Notes under the pieces: generated by a model | What the model was told of the DNA's origin: nothing | Database searches by the model: none | The model's input: the letters and a program-made list of their open reading frames with translations, nothing else | Assembly: GCA_039811865.1 (NCBI GenBank) | Contig: JBDHZK010000075.1 | Coordinates: forward strand, 1-12,509 | Reading direction: 5' to 3' | Source: JBDHZK01 sp039811865 | GTDB lineage: Bacteria > Actinomycetota > Actinomycetes > Propionibacteriales > Propionibacteriaceae | Length of the DNA: 12,509 bases | Translations under genes and position numbers: made by a program | Part shown: one piece after another, positions 5,668 through 12,509 of the stretch | Position numbering within the stretch: position 1 is the first letter of the stretch | Layout: each line of letters starts with the position of its first letter

Positions 5668-7218
5668 TCACTTCCGCAGCGCCCAAGGCGCCAACTGCCA
5701 CCCGGGCCCGAACCCGGGATCCGCCAAAGTCACCCCGGCACCGAGGAACAGCACGCCGTCGTCCTGGGAGATCGGCAACACCGTAGCGTCGGCCGCCGCC
5801 TGCTTTTGGATCTCGGCCAGCGCCACATCGCGTACGGCGTCGCTCGTCGCGCTGCGCGCCCGGTTGGACAGCAAAGACAGCTTGGCTGCGCTGCCCGGCA
5901 GCGGGTGGTCCACGTACTCCTGTAACCAGGCTGCCGGCGTGTTCATCCATGCCAGAGCGTCGGTGAGCGTCAGGTCGGCGTTGCCCGAGTCGGTGACCAA
6001 CTGCACGCTGATGGGCGCTTTGGCCTCGATCCGAGCGCGGACGACGCTGGCCAGGTCGAGCGCGTCCGGGGACAGGGAGGAGTAGCTCAGCGTGAGCTTG
6101 ATCCGCTGGCCGGTGATCTTGGGCACGGTCGGGCGCCCTCCGACGGCGAAGGCTTTGATGTGCCCTTCCACGTCGCGCGGGATGACCGAGTCGAGAGTCC
6201 GATCCGGTTGCAGCGACAACGACAACGCGTTGCGCAGGGTCACGTTGAGCCGATGGGCCGACGCCGAATTCCAAACCAGGCGCCACACCCGCCGGCCGGG
6301 CATCGGCACCTGGCTCCAGCCCGAATCGGTGCGTTGCTCCGCCGACGCTGCGATCTGCTGCTGCAGCCGCACGACGGCCGCGTGGTTCAGCCCGCGCCAG
6401 GCCACGTCCGCGGTCTGCTTGGTCATGGCCTCCTCGACCGCCGCGGAGTCGGCGACTCGCCGGATCACGACGGTGGGCAGGCCCGCCCCGCTCGGACCGG
6501 AATAGCTCGAACTGCGATCCAAGACGATGTGGTTGTCGTCCATCGTGCGCATCAAGAAGGGCCCCGAGCCGATCGGGCCGGAGCCCAACGCCTGAAGCTG
6601 GTCGGGGTCGTAGACGGCCTCGTCGACGATCGACGCCGCGGGAGTTGCCAGCGCGTAGCCGAACTGGGTGTCGGCCCACTTCAGGTAGAACTTGAGGGTC
6701 AGTTTGTCGGGCGTCTCGATGTGGTCCAAGGCGTTGAGCAGCGATGTGGACGTCCCCGGCGCGTCGATCCGCAGCGCGCGCTGGATGCTGAACCTCACGT
6801 CGGAGCTGGTCAGCTCATGACCGTTCACGAAGCGCAGGTTTTCGCGCAGGGTGCATTGGTAGAGCTGCGCGGAGACGAACAGGCAGTCGGCCGCATCGGG
6901 CTTGAGCAACGCCTTGTCGGGCTGCACCGTCATCAGGCGCTGGAACAGGCTGAACGCGATGGTCGCGGACAAGTCGTTGTTGACCGCCGCCGGATCGGCC
7001 GTCGTCAGCTTCTCCGTGGTGACCACGGTGAAGTCACGCGGGGCGAGTGTCGGCGAGACGGACGACGCCGGCGCGGGCGGCGGGTTCTGCGACTGACAAC
7101 CGGCCAGGACGACGGCGGCCGCCAGCGCGGCCCCGCTCAGCAACAACCGGGCCAGCCGGTGTCTTGGAGGACCGCTTCGCCGCTTGTCAGGCCCAGGCTC
7201 GCCAGCTCTCCTCAACAC
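5668..7218 (-). CDS. ABC-transporter substrate-binding lipoprotein, family 5 (oligopeptide/dipeptide type)
   Basis: This is a 516-residue exported lipoprotein. An Arg/Lys-rich n-region (about 3-24), a hydrophobic core (25-38) and the lipobox LAGC with Cys41 predict lipidation at the outer face of the membrane, followed by a Pro/Ser/Ala linker (43-60). The remainder resembles SBP_bac_5 (OppA/DppA-like): an N-terminal lobe with 'TTADPAAVNND', 'LFQRLMTVQPD' and 'CTLRENLRFVNGHELTSSDVRFSIQRAL', and a later segment 'GSGPIGSGPFLM'. Substrate is unknown, and no permease or ATPase gene lies in the window, so it is an orphan or partners with a distant transporter. Start GTG at 7218 overlaps the HAD gene by 32 nt. 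TTG at 7215 is an alternative, while starts at codons 25-26 would remove the basic n-region. GGAGG lies 15 nt upstream, too far for a good Shine-Dalgarno, so the exact start is uncertain. Confidence 0.88.
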   Translation of the reverse strand: MLRRAGEPGPDKRRSGPPRHRLARLLLSGAALAAAVVLAGCQSQNPPPAPASSVSPTLAPRDFTVVTTEKLTTADPAAVNNDLSATIAFSLFQRLMTVQPDKALLKPDAADCLFVSAQLYQCTLRENLRFVNGHELTSSDVRFSIQRALRIDAPGTSTSLLNALDHIETPDKLTLKFYLKWADTQFGYALATPAASIVDEAVYDPDQLQALGSGPIGSGPFLMRTMDDNHIVLDRSSSYSGPSGAGLPTVVIRRVADSAAVEEAMTKQTADVAWRGLNHAAVVRLQQQIAASAEQRTDSGWSQVPMPGRRVWRLVWNSASAHRLNVTLRNALSLSLQPDRTLDSVIPRDVEGHIKAFAVGGRPTVPKITGQRIKLTLSYSSLSPDALDLASVVRARIEAKAPISVQLVTDSGNADLTLTDALAWMNTPAAWLQEYVDHPLPGSAAKLSLLSNRARSATSDAVRDVALAEIQKQAAADATVLPISQDDGVLFLGAGVTLADPGFGPGWQLAPWALRK

Positions 7219-7855
7219 CGGACCAGGTTATTGCCTCCAACGATCCGGTAACCATCAGACCAGGGGCGTCGGCATGCTCGGACCGGAAGTTGATCGCGAC
7301 CACGAAGGAGCCGGCGGCACGTCCCGCCGCGACCCCGGTGACGGAATCCTCGATCACGATCACCCGGCGGGGATCGACCCCCAGGCGGGCACACGCGGTG
7401 AGGTAGGGCTCGGGATGCGGCTTGCCGCGGGTCACGGCGTCGCCGGGCACCACGGTCGCGAACGTGCCCCGGGGCAGGTGGGCCAAGGCGGCGTCCAGGA
7501 TCGGCGCGTAGCTGGCGGTGACCAGGCCGAGCGGGAGGTCGGCCCGGCGCAACTCGGCGAGCAACGCCTTTACTCCCGGACGCCACTTCGGCTCGGCGCG
7601 GCCCATCGAGGCGGCCGCGGCCACGACCAGTTGATCGACGAAGGGGGTGGGGTCCAGTTCGGGACGTCCCGCCTGGGCAAGCATGAAGGTCAGCCCGTCC
7701 ACCAGGTTGACGCCCTCGAGCGCATGCGAGTCGGCCAGCGTCCAGGACGCGCCCAGGCCGCGCATCACCTCGACCTCGGCGGCGAACCAGTGCTCCGAGG
7801 AGTCGACCATCGTGCCGTCGAAGTCCCACAGCACCGCCTGCGGGCGCTCGCTCAT
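7187..7855 (-). CDS. HAD-superfamily phosphatase (beta-phosphoglucomutase/phosphoglycolate phosphatase-like)
   Basis: A 222-residue cytoplasmic haloacid-dehalogenase hydrolase with an alpha-helical C1 cap (about 18-90). All four catalytic motifs are present: DFDGT (D11 nucleophile, D13 acid/base), T113 in LVTAS, K145 in RGKPHPEPY, and D170 in VIEDSVTGV. It most resembles the sugar-phosphate-type HADs (subfamily IA, variant 3), but the substrate cannot be read from sequence. ATG at 7855 is chosen because it overlaps the glycosyltransferase stop by 4 nt (ATGA) and has a GAAGAGG Shine-Dalgarno 7 nt upstream. The frame extension to 7954 reads only glycosyltransferase DNA. It is co-directional with and coupled to the glycosyltransferase upstream; the two could share a sugar-phosphate or nucleotide-sugar process, which is inference. 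Confidence 0.92.
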   Translation of the reverse strand: MSERPQAVLWDFDGTMVDSSEHWFAAEVEVMRGLGASWTLADSHALEGVNLVDGLTFMLAQAGRPELDPTPFVDQLVVAAAASMGRAEPKWRPGVKALLAELRRADLPLGLVTASYAPILDAALAHLPRGTFATVVPGDAVTRGKPHPEPYLTACARLGVDPRRVIVIEDSVTGVAAGRAAGSFVVAINFRSEHADAPGLMVTGSLEAITWSGVEESWRAWA

Positions 7856-8895
7856 TGGGCTGCCTCTTCGCCCAGGGCCGGCCGCCGGTAGCGGCGGACC
7901 AACCCGACCGCCCGCCGATACGCCTCGATGTGCAAGGCTGCGGCGCGCGTCCAATCGCGCCCGGTCAGGTCCGGCGGGTGCCTGGGCTCCCGAGACGCCG
8001 CCAGCGCGGCCTGCAGTTTCGCGCCGGACAACGCGCCGGCGTATGTGTGGATCCAGCCCGGACCGAACTCGAGCGCCAGCTTGGCGTTCACCTCGTTCTC
8101 GGGCACCAGGACCGGGCGCCCCAGCGACACGGCGGTCAGGACCACGCCCGAGTTGTGCATCTCCAGGTAGGGCAGGACGACCAACTCGGCCTGACCGACC
8201 GCCTCCACGAAGGCGTCCTCGTCGAGGAAGTGCAACTCCAGGCGGATCCGCCGATCACCCGCCGCGGCCGCGGCGATCGCCGCGGCGAGTTCGGGGCTGC
8301 TCGGGTTGCCGGCCACGTGCAGGCTCGCCCCGGGATCGGCTAGCTCGCGGAACGCCTCGACCAGCCCGACCACGTTCTTGTATCGCCGCACCAGGCCGAC
8401 GAAGGCGATCCGGCCGGGAATCGAATCCGGCTCGGCCCGACCGGCGTACCAGTCCCGGAAATGCCCGTGCAGGATCAGTTGCTGCGGCCCGTCCGGGCGC
8501 GTGCTGTCGTTGATGGTGACGCGCAGCGCCGTCCAGCGGTCGAACACGCCCAGTAACCAGTGCTGCCAGGCGGAGGTGGCCCGGGTCCGCTCCACGTTGT
8601 GCATGGTGCGGACGATCGCGGTGCCCGTCAGGCGGAACTTGACGAGCATCGCCAGGAAGGCCAATTGCTTTACGAGTGCCTTCCCGGGCGACGTCCCGAC
8701 CACGAACAGGTCGGGCCAATGCACGTGGAACACGTCAGGCCGGCGCAGGAACGCCGTCCGCCAACCGAAGGTGTGCAACTCGACATCGGGCCGGGCGTCC
8801 AGGGCGTCCTTGAGCATGACGATGTACGGGTTGGTCGTCGGCCGCGGCGCCGGAAACGACTGCAGGACGACCAACGGCTTGCCTTCAGCGGGCAT
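7852..8895 (-). CDS. GT-B fold glycosyltransferase (family 4-like)
   Basis: A 347-residue retaining-type glycosyltransferase, probably cytoplasmic or peripheral at the membrane. The N-terminal acceptor lobe has SFPAPRPTTNPY near residues 13-24, DVFHVHWPD (54-62) and TMHN (97-100). The donor-binding lobe starts at IAFVGLVRRYKN (163-174), continues with LHVAGNPSS (192-200), and has LPYLEMHNSGVVLTAVSLGRPV at 241-262. The classical E-x7-E signature is incomplete: E245 is there, but position 253 is Leu. The 'NSG...ALS.GRPV' form occurs in a group of mannosyl- or glucosyltransferases working on glycolipids and exopolysaccharides; donor and acceptor remain unknown. ATG at 8895 lies 11 nt inside the 3' end of metH. 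Its stop overlaps the HAD start by 4 nt. It is unlike its neighbours in function, and no other polysaccharide gene is in view. Confidence 0.88.
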   Translation of the reverse strand: MPAEGKPLVVLQSFPAPRPTTNPYIVMLKDALDARPDVELHTFGWRTAFLRRPDVFHVHWPDLFVVGTSPGKALVKQLAFLAMLVKFRLTGTAIVRTMHNVERTRATSAWQHWLLGVFDRWTALRVTINDSTRPDGPQQLILHGHFRDWYAGRAEPDSIPGRIAFVGLVRRYKNVVGLVEAFRELADPGASLHVAGNPSSPELAAAIAAAAAGDRRIRLELHFLDEDAFVEAVGQAELVVLPYLEMHNSGVVLTAVSLGRPVLVPENEVNAKLALEFGPGWIHTYAGALSGAKLQAALAASREPRHPPDLTGRDWTRAAALHIEAYRRAVGLVRRYRRPALGEEAAQ

Positions 8896-11800
8896 TGAAG
8901 TACTTCGCCTCAGGGTGATGGACGACCAGCGCGTCGGTCGACTGCTCGGGGTGCAGTTGCAGCTCCTCGCTCAGCTCGACGCCGATGCGTCCGGGGCGGA
9001 CGAGGTCGACGAGCTTGGCGCGGTCGGCCAGGTCGGGGCAGGCGGGGTAGCCGAAGGAGTAGCGCGAGCCGCGGTAGGCCTGATCGCGGATGGCCGCCTC
9101 GACGTCCCCATCACCGGTCAGGCCCAGGTCGGCGCGGACCCGCGAATGCCAGAACTCCGCCAGCGCCTCGGTCAGCTGGACGCTGAGCCCGTGCAGTTCC
9201 AGATAGTCGCGGTAGGCGTCCGCCGCGAACAGCTCGCCCGTGGCCCGCGCCACCTTGGCGCCCATCGTGACCAACTGGAACGCGATCACGTCCGGCCCGT
9301 GCTCGGCGGCCTCGGCCTCATCCCGGAAGAAGTCGGCCAGGCACAGGCGGCGATCGCGCCGCTGGCGCGGGAAGCTGAACTCGTGCAGTCGCCGCGAGTG
9401 GTCGTCCGGGTCGAGGACGATCAGGTCGTTGCCCGCCGAGAAGCACGGCCAATACCCGTAGACGACGGCGAACTCGGCCAGCCCTTGGGTCTGGATCCGG
9501 TCCAACCACATCCGCAGGCGCGGGATGCCCTCGGTCTCGACGAGTTCCTCATAGGACGCCCCGTCGCGTGCCGACCGCAGGCCCCACTGGCCGAGGAAGG
9601 TGGCCCGGTGGTCCAGCCACTGGGCCACATCGGCCAGTTTCACGCCCTTGACGACGCGGCTGCCCCAAAACGGCGGCACCGGGACGTCAATGCCACGGGC
9701 GACGTCCGACCTTCGGGTGTCGACCACCTCCGGCTCCGCCTCGGGCCGGACCGCGCGAACCCGCCGTTCGCGCGGGGAGGGTAGCGCCGCCCCCGGCTCA
9801 CCGCGCTTGACGGCCATGACGGCGTCCATCAGCGACAGCCCCTCGAACGCGTCGCGGGCATAACGGACCTCGCCGGCGTACATCGAGTTCAGGTCCTGCT
9901 CCACATATGCCCTGGTCAATGCGGCGCCGCCGAGCAGCACGGGGTACTGCGTCAGGCCACGAGAGTTCAGTTCGGCCAGATTGTCGCGCATCACCACGGT
10001 CGACTTCACCAGCAGTCCGGACATGCCGATGGCATCCGCCTGATGTTGCTGCGCGGCGTCGATGATCGCGGCGACCGGCTGCTTGATGCCCAGGTTGACG
10101 ACCGTGTAGCCGTTGTTGGACAAGATGATGTCGACCAGATTCTTGCCGATGTCGTGCACGTCGCCCTTCACCGTGGCCAGCACGATCGTCCCCTTGCCGG
10201 CCGAATCGGTGCGCTCCAGGTGCGGCTCGAGATGACGCACGGCCGTCTTCATCACCTCGGCCGAGGCCAACACGAACGGCAGTTGCATCTTGCCGGCGCC
10301 GAACAACTCCCCGACGGTGCGCATCCCGGAAAGCAGGTCGTCGTTGATGATCTCGAGCGCGGGCTTTTCGGCCAGCGCCTCGTCCAGATCGGCCTCCAGG
10401 CCCTTGGGTTCTCCGTCGACGATGCGCCGCGCCAGCCGCTCGTGGACGCCGAGCGCGGCCAGCTCGTCCGCGCGGGCCTGCTTGGCGTCGGCCGTCGTCA
10501 CCCCGGCGAACAGTTCCAGGAACCGAGCCAGGGGGTCATAGCCCTCGCGGCGCCGGTCGTACACCAGGTCGAGGGCGACCTCCAACTGCTCGGCGGGGAT
10601 CCGCGCGGTCGGGACGATCCTCGCGGCGTGCACGATCGCCGAGTCGAGCCCGGCGGCCACGCATTCGGCCAAGAACACCGAGTTGAGGACGATCCGCGCC
10701 GCCGGGTTGAGCCCGAACGAGACGTTCGACACTCCCAGCGTGGTCAGCACGTCGGGGTGGCGGCGCTTCACCTCCCGGATCGCCTCGATCGTCTCCAACC
10801 CGTCGCGGCGCGTCTCCTCCTGCCCGGTGCCGATGGGGAAGGTCAGGCAGTCGACGATGATGTCCGACTCGCGCAGCCCCCAGTTGGTGGTCAGGTCGGC
10901 GATCAGCCGGTCGGCGATGCGCACCTTCCACTCGGCGGTGCGCGCCTGACCCTCCTCGTCGATCGTCAGCGCGACGACCGCCGAACCGTGCTCGGCCACC
11001 AGCGGCATCACCTTCGCGAACCGGGAGGCCGGCCCGTCGCCGTCCTCGTAGTTGACCGAGTTGACGATGCACCGCCCGGCCAGTCGCTCCAATCCCGCCT
11101 GGACCACCGGCGGCTCGGTCGAGTCGATCATGATCGGCAGCGGCACGGCCGTCGCCAGCCGCGACGCCAGTTCGGCCATGTCGACCACGCCGTCGCGGCC
11201 GACGTAGTCGGTGCACACGTCCAGGACGTGTGCGCCGTCGCGGCTTTGCTCCTTGGCGATGTCGACACACTCCTCCCAGCGGCCGTCCAACATCGCCTTG
11301 CGGAAGGCCAGCGAGCCGTTGGCGTTGGTGCGCTCGCCGATGCTGAGGTAGCTGGTGTCCTGGCGAAGGGGGACCTCCGCGTACAGGGAGGAGACGCTCG
11401 CCGTCGGACGTGGGTCTCGCTGCGCGAGCGGACGTCCGCGGACCGCCGCAACCAGGCGGGAGATGTGCTCGGGGGTCGTCCCGCAGCAACCTCCGACCAG
11501 CGCCAGCCCGAACTCGCGCGCGTAGGCGTCCAGTGCCTTGGCCAGGTCGTCTGGGCCGAGCGGGTACCGGGCGCCGTCGGCAGTCAGCTCCGGCAGGCCG
11601 GCGTTGGGCATGCAGCCGACGCCGATCCGCGCGGTGCGCGACAGGTGCCGCAGGTGTTCGCTCATCTCGGCCGGGCCGGTCGCGCAGTTGAGCCCGATCA
11701 CGTCGATGCCCAGCGGCTCCAAGGCCGTCAGGGCGGCTCCGATCTCGGTGCCCAGGAGCATCGTCCCGGTGGTCTCGACGGTCACGCTGGCCAGCACCGG

Positions 11801-12352
11801 CGCGTCGGTGCCGAGCGCCCGGTTCGCGCGGTTCGCGGCGATCACGGCGGCCTTGCACTGCAGCAGATCCTGCGCGGTCTCGATCAGGACGGCGTCCGCA
11901 CCGCCGGCGAGCATGGCCTCGATCTGGAGTTGGTAGGCGTCGCGAAGCGCGGCGAACGAGACGTGCCCGAGGCTCGGCAACTTGGTGCCGGGACCGACGC
12001 TGCCGATCACCCAACGCGGCCGCTCAGGGGTGGCGAACCGGTCGGCGACCTCGCGTGCGATCCGGGCCCCGGCCGAGGCCAACTCGCCGATCCGGTCGGC
12101 AATGTCGTACTCCCCCAGCGCGCTGAGATTGGCCCCGAACGTGTTGGTCTCAACCGCGTCCGAGCCGGCCTCGAAGTACGCCTCGTGTACGGCCGCGACG
12201 ATGTCGGGCCTGGTCACGTTGAGGATCTCGTTACAGCCCTCGAGGCCGGAGAAGTCCTCCATGGTGGGTTCCTGCGCCTGCAGCATCGTGCCCATGGCGC
12301 CGTCGGCGACGACCACGCGTTGGGACAGTGCTGCTCGCAGGTTCTCGGTCAT
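8885..12352 (-). CDS. metH: Cobalamin-dependent methionine synthase MetH
   Basis: MetH transfers a methyl group from 5-methyltetrahydrofolate to homocysteine through methylcobalamin. All four modules are present in 1155 residues. The homocysteine domain (about 5-305) has zinc ligands C223, C289 and C290 (LNCATGP, VGGCCGTTPEHI). The methyltetrahydrofolate domain (about 325-600) has SIGERTNANGS at 337-347. The B12-binding cap and Rossmann domains (about 620-850) carry DVHDIG with cobalt-ligating H733, plus GMSGLLVKS. The AdoMet reactivation domain (about 890-1140) carries RYSFGYPACPD at 1097-1107. The linker 850-885 is Arg/Glu-rich and variable. Length is normal for actinobacterial MetH (about 1150-1260). 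ATG at 12352 follows a TATCCT box by 8 nt and has no Shine-Dalgarno, suggesting a leaderless transcript. It heads the six-gene operon that ends with arc; its 3' end overlaps the glycosyltransferase gene by 11 nt. Confidence 0.97.
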   Translation of the reverse strand: MTENLRAALSQRVVVADGAMGTMLQAQEPTMEDFSGLEGCNEILNVTRPDIVAAVHEAYFEAGSDAVETNTFGANLSALGEYDIADRIGELASAGARIAREVADRFATPERPRWVIGSVGPGTKLPSLGHVSFAALRDAYQLQIEAMLAGGADAVLIETAQDLLQCKAAVIAANRANRALGTDAPVLASVTVETTGTMLLGTEIGAALTALEPLGIDVIGLNCATGPAEMSEHLRHLSRTARIGVGCMPNAGLPELTADGARYPLGPDDLAKALDAYAREFGLALVGGCCGTTPEHISRLVAAVRGRPLAQRDPRPTASVSSLYAEVPLRQDTSYLSIGERTNANGSLAFRKAMLDGRWEECVDIAKEQSRDGAHVLDVCTDYVGRDGVVDMAELASRLATAVPLPIMIDSTEPPVVQAGLERLAGRCIVNSVNYEDGDGPASRFAKVMPLVAEHGSAVVALTIDEEGQARTAEWKVRIADRLIADLTTNWGLRESDIIVDCLTFPIGTGQEETRRDGLETIEAIREVKRRHPDVLTTLGVSNVSFGLNPAARIVLNSVFLAECVAAGLDSAIVHAARIVPTARIPAEQLEVALDLVYDRRREGYDPLARFLELFAGVTTADAKQARADELAALGVHERLARRIVDGEPKGLEADLDEALAEKPALEIINDDLLSGMRTVGELFGAGKMQLPFVLASAEVMKTAVRHLEPHLERTDSAGKGTIVLATVKGDVHDIGKNLVDIILSNNGYTVVNLGIKQPVAAIIDAAQQHQADAIGMSGLLVKSTVVMRDNLAELNSRGLTQYPVLLGGAALTRAYVEQDLNSMYAGEVRYARDAFEGLSLMDAVMAVKRGEPGAALPSPRERRVRAVRPEAEPEVVDTRRSDVARGIDVPVPPFWGSRVVKGVKLADVAQWLDHRATFLGQWGLRSARDGASYEELVETEGIPRLRMWLDRIQTQGLAEFAVVYGYWPCFSAGNDLIVLDPDDHSRRLHEFSFPRQRRDRRLCLADFFRDEAEAAEHGPDVIAFQLVTMGAKVARATGELFAADAYRDYLELHGLSVQLTEALAEFWHSRVRADLGLTGDGDVEAAIRDQAYRGSRYSFGYPACPDLADRAKLVDLVRPGRIGVELSEELQLHPEQSTDALVVHHPEAKYFNAR

Positions 12353-12360
12353 AGCGGCAC

Positions 12361-12366
12361 AGGATA
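12361..12366 (-). promoter_or_regulatory. Putative -10 box (TATCCT) for metH operon
   Basis: On the minus strand TATCCT (TANNNT type) is followed by 8 nt and the metH ATG at 12352, so initiation 7-9 nt downstream would produce a leaderless mRNA. No Shine-Dalgarno-like purine run lies between. A GACC element about 19-20 nt upstream is at best a weak -35. A promoter further upstream cannot be excluded because the region continues beyond the window edge. Confidence 0.45.
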
Positions 12367-12431
12367 CCGAGCGGGCTCCGGGCTGGGTCGCGGCGATTCC
12401 ACGCCCGGGCGGAACCCGGTCGTGCCAATCG

Positions 12432-12490
12432 CGACGCCGGACGGTCCCGGACGAACGGGTTTTCCTCGCCAGTAAGGGCGTCCGGCGTCG
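12432..12490. repeat. 12-bp perfect inverted repeat upstream of metH
   Basis: CGACGCCGGACG at 12432-12443 is matched by its exact reverse complement at 12479-12490, with 35 nt between. Inside it, on the plus strand, CCCG (12446-12449) and CGGG (12456-12459) form a short stem followed by TTTT (12460-12463). As RNA it could form a long stem with a nested hairpin; as DNA it could be a paired operator or an intergenic repeat. It lies 80-138 bp upstream of the metH ATG. The rest of 12353-12509 shows a 10-bp palindrome CGCCCGGGCG (12402-12411) and the -10 box, but no gene. Confidence 0.6.
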
Positions 12491-12509
12491 AGATCGACAC
12501 CCACGCCGG

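Noticed and set aside
10043..12475. 810-codon plus-strand open frame opposite metH
   Set aside because: Its length comes only from high GC; metH is complete and conserved on the other strand. The translation is His/Arg/Gly/Asp-rich with no domain.
12231..12500. Minus-strand open frame crossing the metH start
   Set aside because: It overlaps the 5' end of metH in another frame, shows no domain, and has low-complexity Arg-rich composition.
12353..12509. Complete cobalamin riboswitch upstream of metH
   Set aside because: Only a B12-box-like stretch is seen. The conserved upstream blocks of the aptamer are not recognisable in order, and a -10 box sits downstream of the stretch.

Overview
The window is high-GC DNA from an actinobacterium. 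It carries the ATPase ARC/Mpa and the N-terminus of the depupylase Dop, both of the Pup (prokaryotic ubiquitin-like protein) pathway, together with actinobacterial-type TrmI, MetH, a DeaD helicase and a DUF3054 protein. Features of ARC and Dop suggest a lineage that kept pupylation but may have lost the 20S proteasome, as corynebacteria, bifidobacteria and propionibacteria have. A Propionibacteriaceae-like host fits but is only a guess.

Layout. Nearly everything is on the minus strand. A compact six-gene run starts at metH (12352) and ends at arc (3161): metH, a glycosyltransferase, a HAD phosphatase, an oligopeptide-type substrate-binding lipoprotein, trmI and arc. Junctions are 11-, 4-, 32- and 1-nt overlaps plus one 6-nt gap, so this looks like one operon of about 9.2 kb. 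A GC-rich hairpin at 3051-3073, with a cUUCGg loop on the arc strand, could end it. Two small membrane-protein genes run the other way (DUF3054 and mscL, 2183-3048, ATGA overlap). A second minus-strand unit, deaD followed 13 nt later by dop, starts at 2094 and leaves the window at position 1. The dop fragment (1-227) has no stop codon in the window and is easy to miss.

How the parts fit. ARC and Dop belong to the Pup system, but the locus departs from the standard arrangement in three ways. arc is separated from dop by mscL/DUF3054 and deaD. The ARC C-terminus lacks the Gln-Tyr-Leu tail that docks Mpa/ARC on the 20S proteasome. The Dop N-terminus lacks roughly 35 residues where the family's conserved 'Dop-loop' sits. 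Together these suggest a proteasome-independent Pup system with an altered depupylase, which is the most interesting content here. Secondary points are a zinc-ribbon fused to MscL, three genes whose start codons lie 6-8 nt after a TANNNT -10 box (probable leaderless mRNAs), and a 12-bp inverted repeat upstream of metH.

No tRNA, rRNA, CRISPR array, insertion sequence or phage gene was seen. There is no gene-free stretch longer than 300 bases; the gaps at 2095-2182, 3049-3160 and 12353-12509 are described below.
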